From: Planctomycetia bacterium
Lineage (GTDB): Bacteria; Planctomycetota; Phycisphaerae; Phycisphaerales; SM1A02
DNA: 64,000 bases
NCBI GenBank assembly: GCA_005799495.1
Contig: SYGP01000010.1
Span: forward strand, 1 to 64,000
Direction of reading: 5' to 3'
Shown: piece after piece, positions 1-7,011 of the stretch
How positions within the stretch are numbered: the stretch's first letter is position 1
How the letters are laid out: every line of letters starts with the position of its first letter
The notes under the pieces: generated by a model
The model's database searches: none
Seen by the model: only the letters and a program-made list of their open reading frames with translations
What the model was told of the DNA's origin: nothing
Program-made: the position numbers and the translations under genes

Positions 1-185
1 CAGTTGCCGGGATCCATGTAGCCCACTGCCACCATCAGCCCAGGTCCGATGAACGCCATCCATGTGCGGAGAGTGATCGGGCCGGGCGGTACTCGAATGG
101 ATGCGTGGACCTCCGAAAGTGACAACTGTCGTCGTGCACGGCGCCAGCCTGCCGTCGGTGCTGTGGGGGGTGTGTCGCGGGGCAT
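1..185 (-). CDS. mntH: NRAMP-family Mn2+ transporter, N-terminus only (runs off the window)
   Basis: The complement reads ATG-CCC-CGC-GAC and continues open to the window edge for 61 codons. Its end contains [17 protein letters not shown], the first-helix signature of NRAMP transporters; the D-P-G-N motif supplies metal ligands in this family. It is preceded by S-L-S-E-V-H-A-S-I, a typical cytoplasmic lead-in. The family imports Mn2+ (and other divalent metals) with protons across the inner membrane. The gene diverges from the DtxR/MntR-type regulator at 268, which supports manganese as substrate. An in-frame ATG at 194 overlaps the proposed -10 (TACCAT, 198-193), so I prefer the ATG at 185, seven bases after that -10. 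The rest of the gene lies outside the window. Confidence 0.85.
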   Translation of the reverse strand, partial: MPRDTPPTAPTAGWRRARRQLSLSEVHASIRVPPGPITLRTWMAFIGPGLMVAVGYMDPGN

Positions 186-192
186 GGGGCCC

Positions 193-221
193 ATGGTATC
201 GCAAAAGTTTGATATATCAAA
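193..221 (-). promoter_or_regulatory. mntH promoter overlapping the palindromic operator
   Basis: On the minus strand, TTTGAT (221-216) and TACCAT (198-193) are separated by 17 bases, a standard -35/-10 arrangement. The -10 ends seven bases before the ATG at 185, predicting a leaderless transcript. The -35 lies inside the 206-223 palindrome, so a regulator bound there would block RNA polymerase. Confidence 0.6.
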
Positions 222-223
222 CT
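206..223. promoter_or_regulatory. Perfect 18-bp palindrome, probable MntR operator
   Basis: AGTTTGATATATCAAACT is identical to its reverse complement and sits between the divergent mntH and mntR genes. DtxR/MntR-family dimers bind palindromes of this size. The site covers the -35 of mntH and lies upstream of the mntR promoter, so repression of mntH by Mn-loaded regulator is the likely outcome. Assignment to this regulator is inferred from position. Confidence 0.65.
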
Positions 224-255
224 CTACAGGCATTCGCGTGTGGTCCGGTGGGCGG

Positions 256-261
256 TACGCT
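256..261 (+). promoter_or_regulatory. -10 element of mntR (TACGCT), six bases before ATG
   Basis: TACGCT ends at 261 and the ATG follows at 268 after six bases, so transcription should begin on the start codon. The upstream hexamer near 233-238 is not a recognisable -35. Confidence 0.5.
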
Positions 262-267
262 GCGTCG

Positions 268-990
268 ATGGCAACGGAGACCGTGGAGAACTATCTCAAG
301 GCGGTGGAATCCCTCAGCCGTACCGGCGAGGTAGGGGTCGTGCGTTTGGCGAAGGAACTTGGCCTGACGAAGGGAACCGTCACATCCATGGTGCAGCGGC
401 TTGCTCGTCGCGGACTGCTTCGGGCTCCGCGCTACGGAACCATCGCGCTCACGGCCCAAGGCAGACGGAAAGCACTGGATGTCCTTCGTCGTCACCGAAT
501 CATCGAGTGCTTCCTCGTCCAGTTCATCGGACTCGACTGGTCGGAGGTGCATGAAGAAGCCGAGCGTCTGGAGCACGCATTGTCACCGCGCGTCCTCGGG
601 CGGTTGGATGGATTGCTCGGGCATCCCTCGCGGGACCCGCACGGCGATCCCATCCCAAGCGCGCGCGGACGCGTTCGTGCAACGCAGGGGGTTCCGCTCG
701 ATTCCCTGCCGACTGGATCGACTGCACGGGTGGACCGCGTGATGCTCCAGTCGACGCAGTTTCTTCGGGAAGCCGCCCGCCATGGACTCCGTCCAGGCGT
801 GGGGATTGTGGTGATGCAGGCGGCTTCAGGCTCGGCGCCTCTGCGTCTGCGTGTTGGGCGAAGTACCCCGATCCGCCTTCGACGCAGCATGGCGAAGTTG
901 GTCACGGCCGTCGAAGTGAACGGCAAGCGCCTCCGTACCCAAGGAAAGTCGGGGAGCCGATTGCCGCTGCGCCAAGGTGGGGCTGACTGA
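268..990 (+). CDS. mntR: DtxR/MntR-family metal-dependent repressor
   Basis: A 240-residue transcriptional regulator. Residues 1-65 form a winged helix ([19 protein letters not shown]), followed by the dimerisation/metal domain and a C-terminal extension of the SH3/FeoA-like length seen in DtxR. Aligned with DtxR, the ligands corresponding to His79 (R-H-R-I), Glu83 (I-I-E), His98 (E-V-H-E-E), Glu105 and His106 (L-E-H) are present. The position of DtxR Cys102 is Glu, as in Mn-responsive members. The position of DtxR Met10 / MntR Asp8 is Asn, which is unusual. The reading frame stays open upstream to 49, across mntH, so the start at 268 is set by the -10 six bases before it. The stop overlaps the next start by one base (TGATG), suggesting coupled translation. 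Confidence 0.85.
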   Translation: MATETVENYLKAVESLSRTGEVGVVRLAKELGLTKGTVTSMVQRLARRGLLRAPRYGTIALTAQGRRKALDVLRRHRIIECFLVQFIGLDWSEVHEEAERLEHALSPRVLGRLDGLLGHPSRDPHGDPIPSARGRVRATQGVPLDSLPTGSTARVDRVMLQSTQFLREAARHGLRPGVGIVVMQAASGSAPLRLRVGRSTPIRLRRSMAKLVTAVEVNGKRLRTQGKSGSRLPLRQGGAD

Positions 991-2750
991 TGGCATCAGC
1001 CGCTGTGATTCAAAGGGCTTTCGATGATCTCCGTGAGGGACGGTCTGTGCAGGCAATCGCTGCACTGCGTCTTCTGGTCCAGCGCGACCCACGCGACATG
1101 GCTGCCGTCCACGCGCTGGGGCTTGCGCTCGTGGAGAGTGGACAACATGCGCAGGGCATTCATCATCTGGAGCGTTCCGTGCAGGCGGTTCCAGCGTCGC
1201 CCGTGTATCGAAGCAACCTCGGCAGTTCGCTGCTGCAGATCCGGCGCTTCCGTGAGGCACGCGTTCACTTTGAGGAAGCGGTGCGGATTGATCCCAAGTA
1301 CTCACTCGCCTATCTGGGGCTGACGATCGCATGCAATCAACTGTCGGACATCATCTCAGGGATCGCGGCGGCGCGGGCAGGTCTCGCCGTGAACCCGGGG
1401 TGGCCTGAGATGACGCGGAATCTCGCGGCTCTGCTGGAAGCAACGGGGCGGATGGCGGAGGCGATGGATCTGATTCGTTCGGTGGCGAGCGAGAATCCCC
1501 TCGATGCAGGCATCCGGACAACGCTGCTGATGCTCACCAACTACGCGGACCTTCCCGCAACTGAAGTTGCGTCCGAACACCTGAAGTACCGCGGCTGCGT
1601 GCAGCCGCTTCGCATGCCTGCGCCGCAGGATCCAGATCCTGAACGACCCTTGCGTGTCGGCATCCTCAGTGCGGATGTTCGGGCGCACCCCGTGGCGCGC
1701 TTCGTGACTGCACTCTTTGACGCCAAGCCGCAGGACTGGACATTGAGTGTGTACTCGTTGCTCGATGCCGGTCCGGACGACGCAGAGGCGCGTTCCTTCC
1801 GAACTCGGTCCGATGCATGGACGGAAGTCGGCATGATGGATGATGCCGCGATCAGCAAGCGGATTGCCCGGGATGGCGTGGATGTGTTGATTGATCTCGG
1901 TGGTCATACGGCCGGGGGCAGGATGGCGGTCTTCGATCGCCCACCCGCAGCGGTGACGATCTCGGCGATTGGATATCCCAACACCACGGGCCACCCTGGC
2001 GTGGCGATTCGTGTCGTGGACTCCATCACCGATCCACCTGGCAGCGAAAAGGCGTGCAGCGAACACGTCGTCCGAATCGATCCCTGTTTTCTGTGTTACA
2101 CGCCTGCCGCCGGAATGCCGGAACCAGCCGCAGTGCCGAGCGGTCCGATCACCTTCGGCTCATTCAATCTCGCGACGAAAATCTCCGATTCATGCATGGC
2201 GCTTTGGGCGCGGGTGCTCAACGCCGTTCCCGATTCGCGTCTGCTCATCAAGAGCAGGTTCGTATCCGATGCGAGCGTTGGAGGTCTGCTTCGCGAGCGG
2301 TTCGGACGGCAAGGCGTTCCGTCCGAACGCTTGGAGATCGTGGCGCACGTGCCGACGCAGCATGAACACCTCGCTCTCTACGGACGTGTGCATGTGGCGC
2401 TGGACACGATGCCGTACAACGGGACAACAACCACATGTGAAGCTCTGTGGATGGGCGTTCCTGTGGTGACCCGCCTTGGCGATCGGCATGCTGCGCGCGT
2501 TGGGGCGTCGCTGCTCGCTGCGGCTGGACATTCCAAATGGGTGGCCGAGAGTGATGATGACTTCGTCTCGGTTGCAACCAATCTTGTGCACGATGCAGCA
2601 GAGCTCGCGCGGGTGCGGACTTCACTTCGGTCTGATCTGGCAAGCAGCGCGCTCTGCGACCGAGCCGCCTACGCGGCACGCTGGCAGAAGGTTGTCCGCG
2701 ATGCGTGGCGTTCTGCGTGCAGGGCAACCCATGGAGCATCTCACGGATGA
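990..2750 (+). CDS. TPR protein with OGT/SPINDLY-type glycosyltransferase domain
   Basis: 586 residues. The N-terminal ~200 residues are tetratricopeptide repeats (repeated A-x-x-x-L-G-x-x-L and A-x-x-x-F/L-x-x-A-V patterns). From about residue 215 it matches the Glyco_transf_41 family: R-V-G-I-L-S-A-D-V-R-A-H-P-V near 220, D-L-G-G-H-T-A-G-G-R near 305, G-Y-P-N-T-T-G near 330, and D-T-M-P-Y-N-G-T-T-T-T-C-E-A-L-W-M-G-V-P near 475. The family transfers a sugar, in known cases O-GlcNAc or O-fucose, to protein Ser/Thr. The substrate here is unknown. No signal peptide is visible, so it is probably cytoplasmic. It overlaps mntR by one base and the next gene by four (ATGA), so it should be in the mntR transcript. 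Confidence 0.85.
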   Translation: MASAAVIQRAFDDLREGRSVQAIAALRLLVQRDPRDMAAVHALGLALVESGQHAQGIHHLERSVQAVPASPVYRSNLGSSLLQIRRFREARVHFEEAVRIDPKYSLAYLGLTIACNQLSDIISGIAAARAGLAVNPGWPEMTRNLAALLEATGRMAEAMDLIRSVASENPLDAGIRTTLLMLTNYADLPATEVASEHLKYRGCVQPLRMPAPQDPDPERPLRVGILSADVRAHPVARFVTALFDAKPQDWTLSVYSLLDAGPDDAEARSFRTRSDAWTEVGMMDDAAISKRIARDGVDVLIDLGGHTAGGRMAVFDRPPAAVTISAIGYPNTTGHPGVAIRVVDSITDPPGSEKACSEHVVRIDPCFLCYTPAAGMPEPAAVPSGPITFGSFNLATKISDSCMALWARVLNAVPDSRLLIKSRFVSDASVGGLLRERFGRQGVPSERLEIVAHVPTQHEHLALYGRVHVALDTMPYNGTTTTCEALWMGVPVVTRLGDRHAARVGASLLAAAGHSKWVAESDDDFVSVATNLVHDAAELARVRTSLRSDLASSALCDRAAYAARWQKVVRDAWRSACRATHGASHG

Positions 2751-4225
2751 GCACTCGGAGCGCTTGGGGTCCCGGAGGTCGTCGAAAACTCGCAGCCGCG
2801 CTCGCTGGTCCGACGCTTGCGGGACTCCTGTGGATCCTGTTCCACCCGCAGTCTGTGGGCGCGGGGGACTTCACGGCGCCCGCAGCAGGGACGATTGGAC
2901 TTCTCGGTTGGATGGCGATCTGGTGGGCATTCCAGCCCGTCGATCTGGCTGTCACGAGCTTGCTCCCCGTCGTGGTATTGCCACTGATCGGTGCAGGCAG
3001 CGGCACGGCAGTCCTTGCACCATATGCCAATGAGCTGATCTTCCTCTTTGCGGGCGGCTGCGTTCTCTCGCTGGCTCTCGAGCGCCACGGGATCGCGGCG
3101 CGCCTGCTGCGATCCGTCATCGCGGTGGTAGGCACCACGCCGCGCGGACTCCTGCTTGGGTTCCTTTGCGTGTCTGCTCTCCTGAGCGCATTCGTATCGA
3201 ATACTGCGACAGTTGCCATGCTGTTGCCGATGGCGCTTGCGACGATTGCTGCCGTGGAGCGAGGCAATGCATCGCTGCCCACGAGTTCGCCGGCACTCCG
3301 CAACTTCACGAGTGGTCTTCTCTTGGCGGTCGCCTATGGCGCGACGATCGGCGGTGTCATGACCGTGCTCGGCAGCCCTCCCAACCCGATCGCTGCGGAG
3401 TGGATCAACCGAAACGCGCAGGAACACCCTGGAATGCACGGCATGGACTTCATTCGGTGGATCTCCTTTGGCGTGCCCGTCGGAATGGTGACGCTTGCTG
3501 CCGCCGCATTCGTGCTTCGAGCCAATCTTCCGCTGCACGGTCTCGCGCCCGCAGCCCTCGCGGGACTCCAGCACAAGCAGGAACGAATCAGTCGGGGCGG
3601 ATGGATCACCATCGCAGTCTTCGTGATGGCGCTCCTCGGTTGGATCGGCGTTCCGCTCGCGCGCACTGCTGGGGTGCCGATGCCGCCCATCACGGATGGA
3701 TCAGTGGCGGTGCTTGCGGCGATCCTTCTCCTTGCCCTTCCTGAGCCTGAGACTTCGGGTACGCGGATTGTTCCCGTGCATATGCTTGGAAGCCTTCCGT
3801 GGGGCGTCTTCATACTCTTTGGCGGAGGTCTTTGCCTCGCGGATGCCATGGACAGGACGGGGGTGTCGCAGTCCATCGCGCAGAGTGCATCTGCGCTCGC
3901 GGAGTTGCCCCCGTGGGCGATTCTCATGCTTCTTGTTGCAACGCTGTTGTTGGCCAGTGAGGTTGCATCGAACACGGCGCTCACCGCAACGGCAGTTCCG
4001 ATTGTCGGACCTCTGGCCGTTGGACTCGGCATGCCCGCCGATCAGATGGTGGTGGCGGCAGCACTCGCCGCAAGCCTCGCCTTCGCGCTTCCCGTCGGCA
4101 CTGCGCCCAACGCGATGGTGTTCTCGACCGGAAAACTGCCCGTGGGACACATGATGCGGGTTGGGATTCAGTTGAACGTCGTCGCTGTGGCCATCATCAC
4201 GGTCGCCTGCCTGCTGCTGCTCTGA
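2747..4225 (+). CDS. DASS (SLC13) family sodium:dicarboxylate/sulfate symporter
   Basis: 492 residues with about 11-12 hydrophobic segments. It carries both family signatures: V-S-N-T-A-T-V-A-M-L-L-P near residue 155 and S-N-T-A-L-T-A-T-A-V-P near 410. These are followed by the substrate-loop motifs G-S-P-P-N-P-I-A near 215 and G-T-A-P-N-A-M-V-F near 450. The family imports C4-dicarboxylates, citrate or sulfate with Na+; the substrate cannot be read from the sequence. The ATG at 2747 overlaps the previous stop as ATGA. A longer open frame from 2705 is less likely because it lies inside the upstream gene. It is third in a run with mntR and the glycosyltransferase, a grouping with no obvious pathway logic. 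Confidence 0.85.
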   Translation: MSTRSAWGPGGRRKLAAALAGPTLAGLLWILFHPQSVGAGDFTAPAAGTIGLLGWMAIWWAFQPVDLAVTSLLPVVVLPLIGAGSGTAVLAPYANELIFLFAGGCVLSLALERHGIAARLLRSVIAVVGTTPRGLLLGFLCVSALLSAFVSNTATVAMLLPMALATIAAVERGNASLPTSSPALRNFTSGLLLAVAYGATIGGVMTVLGSPPNPIAAEWINRNAQEHPGMHGMDFIRWISFGVPVGMVTLAAAAFVLRANLPLHGLAPAALAGLQHKQERISRGGWITIAVFVMALLGWIGVPLARTAGVPMPPITDGSVAVLAAILLLALPEPETSGTRIVPVHMLGSLPWGVFILFGGGLCLADAMDRTGVSQSIAQSASALAELPPWAILMLLVATLLLASEVASNTALTATAVPIVGPLAVGLGMPADQMVVAAALAASLAFALPVGTAPNAMVFSTGKLPVGHMMRVGIQLNVVAVAIITVACLLLL

Positions 4226-4255
4226 CCGCGGGCATCGCGAAGCCGTGGCGCCGTT

Positions 4256-4759
4256 TCAGGGACGCTTGGATGGACCGCGGTTTCGGGCTCGAAAGGCCGT
4301 TCGAGGTCCTGCTTGTGGAATGCGCGGAATCTCGGCGGCGCGATGCCCCAGTTCCTGATACGCGATGCGGAAGCAGTCGAAGTTGGTCTCCAGACAGCGG
4401 TCGATGTCGCGCTGCACTTGCACGAGCACATCGTGCAGCGGACACGGGTCGCCTGCGCCGCAGGAACCGCCACCAAACGGGCAATCGAGGCTCGGATCCG
4501 TACGCTCGAACAGGTCGTAGACCTGCCGCAGTGTGATCAATCGGGGATGTCTCGCGAGCACGAATCCGCCCATGGGTCCGCGGAAGCCCTTGACCAATCC
4601 TGCATGGGCGAGCGATGTCAATACCTTGGCGACGAACGGCGCCTGGAGTTTGCGCGCCTTCGCAATCTCTCGTGCGTCGAGCTTGGTCTGACTATCGTCG
4701 TAGACCTCGGCCAGACGGCTCAGGACCGCTATCGCGCACTCTGTGTGCTTCCCGTACAC
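4256..4759 (-). CDS. Rrf2-family [Fe-S]-type transcriptional regulator
   Basis: 167 residues. The N-terminal winged helix (T-E-C-A-I-A-V-L-S-R-L-A, then A-R-E-I-A-K-A-R-K-L-Q-A-P-F-V-A-K-V-L, then G-L-V-K-G-F-R-G-P-M-G-G-F) is typical of Rrf2 proteins. Around residues 95-110 it has three cysteines, C-x6-C-x5-C, in C-P-F-G-G-G-S-C-G-A-G-D-P-C, the region that ligates an Fe-S cluster in IscR, NsrR and RsrR. It may therefore sense iron-sulfur status, NO or redox. The open frame continues to 4996, but TACATT (4772-4767) lies seven bases before the GTG at 4759, giving M-Y-G-K-H-T-E, which aligns with the usual Rrf2 N-terminus. It diverges from the MlaF-like gene. Confidence 0.85.
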   Translation of the reverse strand: MYGKHTECAIAVLSRLAEVYDDSQTKLDAREIAKARKLQAPFVAKVLTSLAHAGLVKGFRGPMGGFVLARHPRLITLRQVYDLFERTDPSLDCPFGGGSCGAGDPCPLHDVLVQVQRDIDRCLETNFDCFRIAYQELGHRAAEIPRIPQAGPRTAFRARNRGPSKRP

Positions 4760-4766
4760 CGATGTC

Positions 4767-4772
4767 AATGTA
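4767..4772 (-). promoter_or_regulatory. -10 element of the Rrf2 gene (TACATT), seven bases before GTG
   Basis: Minus-strand TACATT is followed by seven bases and a GTG start. A possible TTG start at 4768 lies inside the -10 itself and is therefore unlikely. Confidence 0.5.
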
Positions 4773-4798
4773 ACGAATCTGGCGCGGTGCGAATCACC

Positions 4799-4804
4799 TA
4801 CTCT
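4799..4804 (+). promoter_or_regulatory. -10 element of the MlaF-like gene (TACTCT), ten bases before ATG
   Basis: TACTCT ends ten bases before the ATG at 4815. The predicted leader is only three or four bases. Confidence 0.35.
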
Positions 4805-4814
4805 GCGCTGAAAC

Positions 4815-5672
4815 ATGAAACGGAGACTTCCAAGCGAGTCGCCCGCGGGTGCGTCACCAACCGAGATGGAGGTCGATGACCTGCACAAGTCCTTTGGGAG
4901 GACTCCAGTGTTGCGCGGAGTTTCGATGACAGTGCTTCGAGGGGAAGTGATCGCAATCATCGGGGGCAGCGGATGCGGCAAGACTGTTCTGCTCAAGCAC
5001 TTGACCGGTCACTACCGAGCAGAGCGGGGAACCGTGCAAATGTGCAATCACGATGAGCCTGGGTCGCCGCTGATCGATCTCGCGGGACTATCCGATGACG
5101 AGATGGACAGGCTCCGCATGCACTGGGCTGTGGTGTTCCAGCGGAACGCGCTCTTGAGCGGCAGTGTGCTCTTCAATCTCTCGTTCTGGCCGATCGAGAT
5201 CAAGGGACTGACGCCGGAGCAGATTCTGCCGCTCGCCATGCATGCGCTTCGCGCCGTCGGCCTGGATCCCGACGAGTTGCTCGATCGGGACCGTGACGAA
5301 CTGTCCGGCGGCATGGCGAAGCGGCTTGCGATCGCCCGGGCACTGGTGATGGATCCAGTGGTGGCGTTCTATGACGAGCCGACGGCGGGGCTCGACCCTG
5401 AGATGTGTGCCACGGTGCATGACCTGATTTTGAATACGCATCACTCGATGCCAGCGGTGGGCGTGCGGCGCACGAGCGTGGTGGTGACCCATGACACGGC
5501 TCTGCTCCGCCGTCTCGCGCCCCGCGTCATCATGCTGGCAGAAGGACGCGTGCATTTTGATGGGGACTTTGAATCATTCGTGAGGCAGGATGACGCGCAC
5601 ATCCGACCGTACCTCGAACAGATGGCAGTCCTGCATCTGCGCGTTCCGCCCGATGGCCCAGAGGAGCATTGA
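4815..5672 (+). CDS. ABC transporter ATP-binding protein, MlaF-like
   Basis: 285 residues. Walker A G-G-S-G-C-G-K-T near 55, signature L-S-G-G-M-A-K-R near 158 and Walker B V-V-A-F-Y-D-E-P near 180 followed by T-A-G-L-D-P. The L-S-G-G-M form and overall alignment fit MlaF, the ATPase of the Mla system that moves phospholipids between membranes in Gram-negatives. The usual partners (MlaE permease, MlaD MCE protein) are not adjacent, so partner and function remain inferred. It has an extra ~15-residue N-terminus; an internal ATG at 4866 (M-E-V-D-D-L-H) is an alternative start. It ends just before a hairpin at 5673-5689. Confidence 0.8.
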   Translation: MKRRLPSESPAGASPTEMEVDDLHKSFGRTPVLRGVSMTVLRGEVIAIIGGSGCGKTVLLKHLTGHYRAERGTVQMCNHDEPGSPLIDLAGLSDDEMDRLRMHWAVVFQRNALLSGSVLFNLSFWPIEIKGLTPEQILPLAMHALRAVGLDPDELLDRDRDELSGGMAKRLAIARALVMDPVVAFYDEPTAGLDPEMCATVHDLILNTHHSMPAVGVRRTSVVVTHDTALLRRLAPRVIMLAEGRVHFDGDFESFVRQDDAHIRPYLEQMAVLHLRVPPDGPEEH

Positions 5673-5689
5673 ACGCCACACCGTGGCGT
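5673..5689 (+). terminator. Hairpin after the MlaF-like gene
   Basis: ACGCCAC / GTGGCGT form a perfect seven-base stem with loop ACC immediately after the stop codon. No T-run follows, so termination is uncertain; it could be a mRNA 3'-end hairpin. Confidence 0.4.
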
Positions 5690-5698
5690 CGTTGCGTC

Positions 5699-5704
5699 TA
5701 GCCT
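5699..5704 (+). promoter_or_regulatory. -10 element of the AmpG-like gene (TAGCCT)
   Basis: TAGCCT ends ten bases before the ATG at 5715. TAGCCT recurs at several other gene starts in the window. Confidence 0.35.
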
Positions 5705-5714
5705 GCCTCGCAGG

Positions 5715-7001
5715 ATGAACTCCAATGTCGGAGAGCGCAGGGATGGCGCGATTGGAGGCGCGAGGGCCGCAACGCTCGTTGTCATCGCCGCCCTCGGCTT
5801 TTCCTCCGGAATCCCGAATCTGATGCTGACATCGGTCGTCCGCACCTGGACAACTGCGGCCGCGTGGTCCATCGAGTCCATCGGACTTCTCTCGCTGCTT
5901 TCACTGCCGTACACGCTGAAGTTTCTATGGGCCCCGCTGGTGGATCATGTTCGACCGCCTCTGTGCAGCAAGCTCGGGCAGCGGCGCTCCTGGTTGTTCG
6001 CAGGGCATGTGGCCGCTGCCGTGTTGCTCATGGGCGCGTGTGGAGTCGGTCCAGCTGAACCGCGAGTGTTTCTCGCCCTGCTCGCGGTGGCGGCGATTGC
6101 GAGCGCGACCATCGACATCGCTGCGAGCGCATATCAAATCGATGTGCTGCCGCGCGAGGCCTTTGGAAAGGGTGCTGGGCTCTTCGTGAGCGGGTATCGG
6201 ATTGCATGGGCAGGAATTGGGTTTGGCGTGCTCGCAGCGGCGCCCGTCTGGGGATGGTCGCTTTCCGCTTCGATGGCGTGTGGACTCGTGGCGGTTGGAG
6301 CTCTGGTGACGCTGAGGGCGGTCGAGCCGCAGCGAACCGATCGACCTGTGCGTGGACTGGGCCCCGCACTGTGGGAGCCGCTGGCGCTGTTCGCATCACA
6401 GTGGAAAGCTCGGTTGCCGATTCTGCTGCTCTTCGTCGTGACATTCAAGTTGCCCGATCAGGTTGGCAACGCCATGATCGAACCGCTGCTGATTCAGGGC
6501 ATGGGGCATTCGCTGCAGGAACTGGCGTTTGTGAGGCAAGGTCTTGGATTCGGTGTGACGATTGTGGGGGCGGTGGCGGGCGGTTGGCTCGTCGCGCGCA
6601 TCGGACTGCGCTCATGCCTGTGGATCTTCGGCATCTTGCAAGCCGTGAGCAATGCGGGATTCCTGTGGCTGGCCTGGCGGCAGGGAGCCAGCATTGCCGT
6701 CGACGCGAGCTCGGTTGCTCCGCTTGGTGCACTGACGGTCGTCGTGATGGTGGAGAGTCTTGCGAGTGGCATGGTGAGTGCCGGCTTTGTTGCCGCACTG
6801 ATGTCCTTGTGCGAGCGCCGTGTCGCGGCCACGCAGTACGCGCTCCTGACGGCGCTGATGGCGATCGGGGGCGTCATCGGCGGCAGCGTGAGTGGGGTGC
6901 TTCTTCGCCACCTCGACTATGGACCGTTCTTTGGCTGGTCGGTGCTGCTTGGAGTACCCGGACTCCTGTGCATCCCGCTGCTCCGCCCGCGCGCTGCCTA
7001 G
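5715..7001 (+). CDS. ampG: MFS permease, AmpG-like (muropeptide transporter family)
   Basis: 428 residues with about 12 hydrophobic helices. The first ~100 residues (G-F-S-S-G-I-P-N-L, I-G-L-L-S-L-L-S-L-P-Y, L-K-F-L-W-A-P-L-V-D, then G-Q-R-R-S-W-L) match AmpG/PAT-family permeases. AmpG imports GlcNAc-anhydroMurNAc-peptides into the cytoplasm for peptidoglycan recycling in proteobacteria. Planctomycetes do contain peptidoglycan, so recycling is plausible. Relatives in this branch also transport other ligands such as acetyl-CoA, so the substrate is inferred. No beta-lactamase or recycling enzyme is nearby. The stop at 7001 overlaps the -10 of the next gene. Confidence 0.75.
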   Translation: MNSNVGERRDGAIGGARAATLVVIAALGFSSGIPNLMLTSVVRTWTTAAAWSIESIGLLSLLSLPYTLKFLWAPLVDHVRPPLCSKLGQRRSWLFAGHVAAAVLLMGACGVGPAEPRVFLALLAVAAIASATIDIAASAYQIDVLPREAFGKGAGLFVSGYRIAWAGIGFGVLAAAPVWGWSLSASMACGLVAVGALVTLRAVEPQRTDRPVRGLGPALWEPLALFASQWKARLPILLLFVVTFKLPDQVGNAMIEPLLIQGMGHSLQELAFVRQGLGFGVTIVGAVAGGWLVARIGLRSCLWIFGILQAVSNAGFLWLAWRQGASIAVDASSVAPLGALTVVVMVESLASGMVSAGFVAALMSLCERRVAATQYALLTALMAIGGVIGGSVSGVLLRHLDYGPFFGWSVLLGVPGLLCIPLLRPRAA

Positions 7002-7004
7002 GCT
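6999..7004 (+). promoter_or_regulatory. -10 element of the photolyase gene (TAGGCT), seven bases before ATG
   Basis: TAGGCT overlaps the stop codon of the upstream permease (TAG at 6999-7001) and ends seven bases before the ATG at 7012, predicting leaderless mRNA. Confidence 0.5.
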
Positions 7005-7011
7005 TGCCTCC

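Noticed and set aside
5715-7001. Beta-lactam resistance function for the AmpG-like gene
   Set aside because: No ampC/ampR or recycling genes nearby; AmpG family membership alone does not imply resistance.
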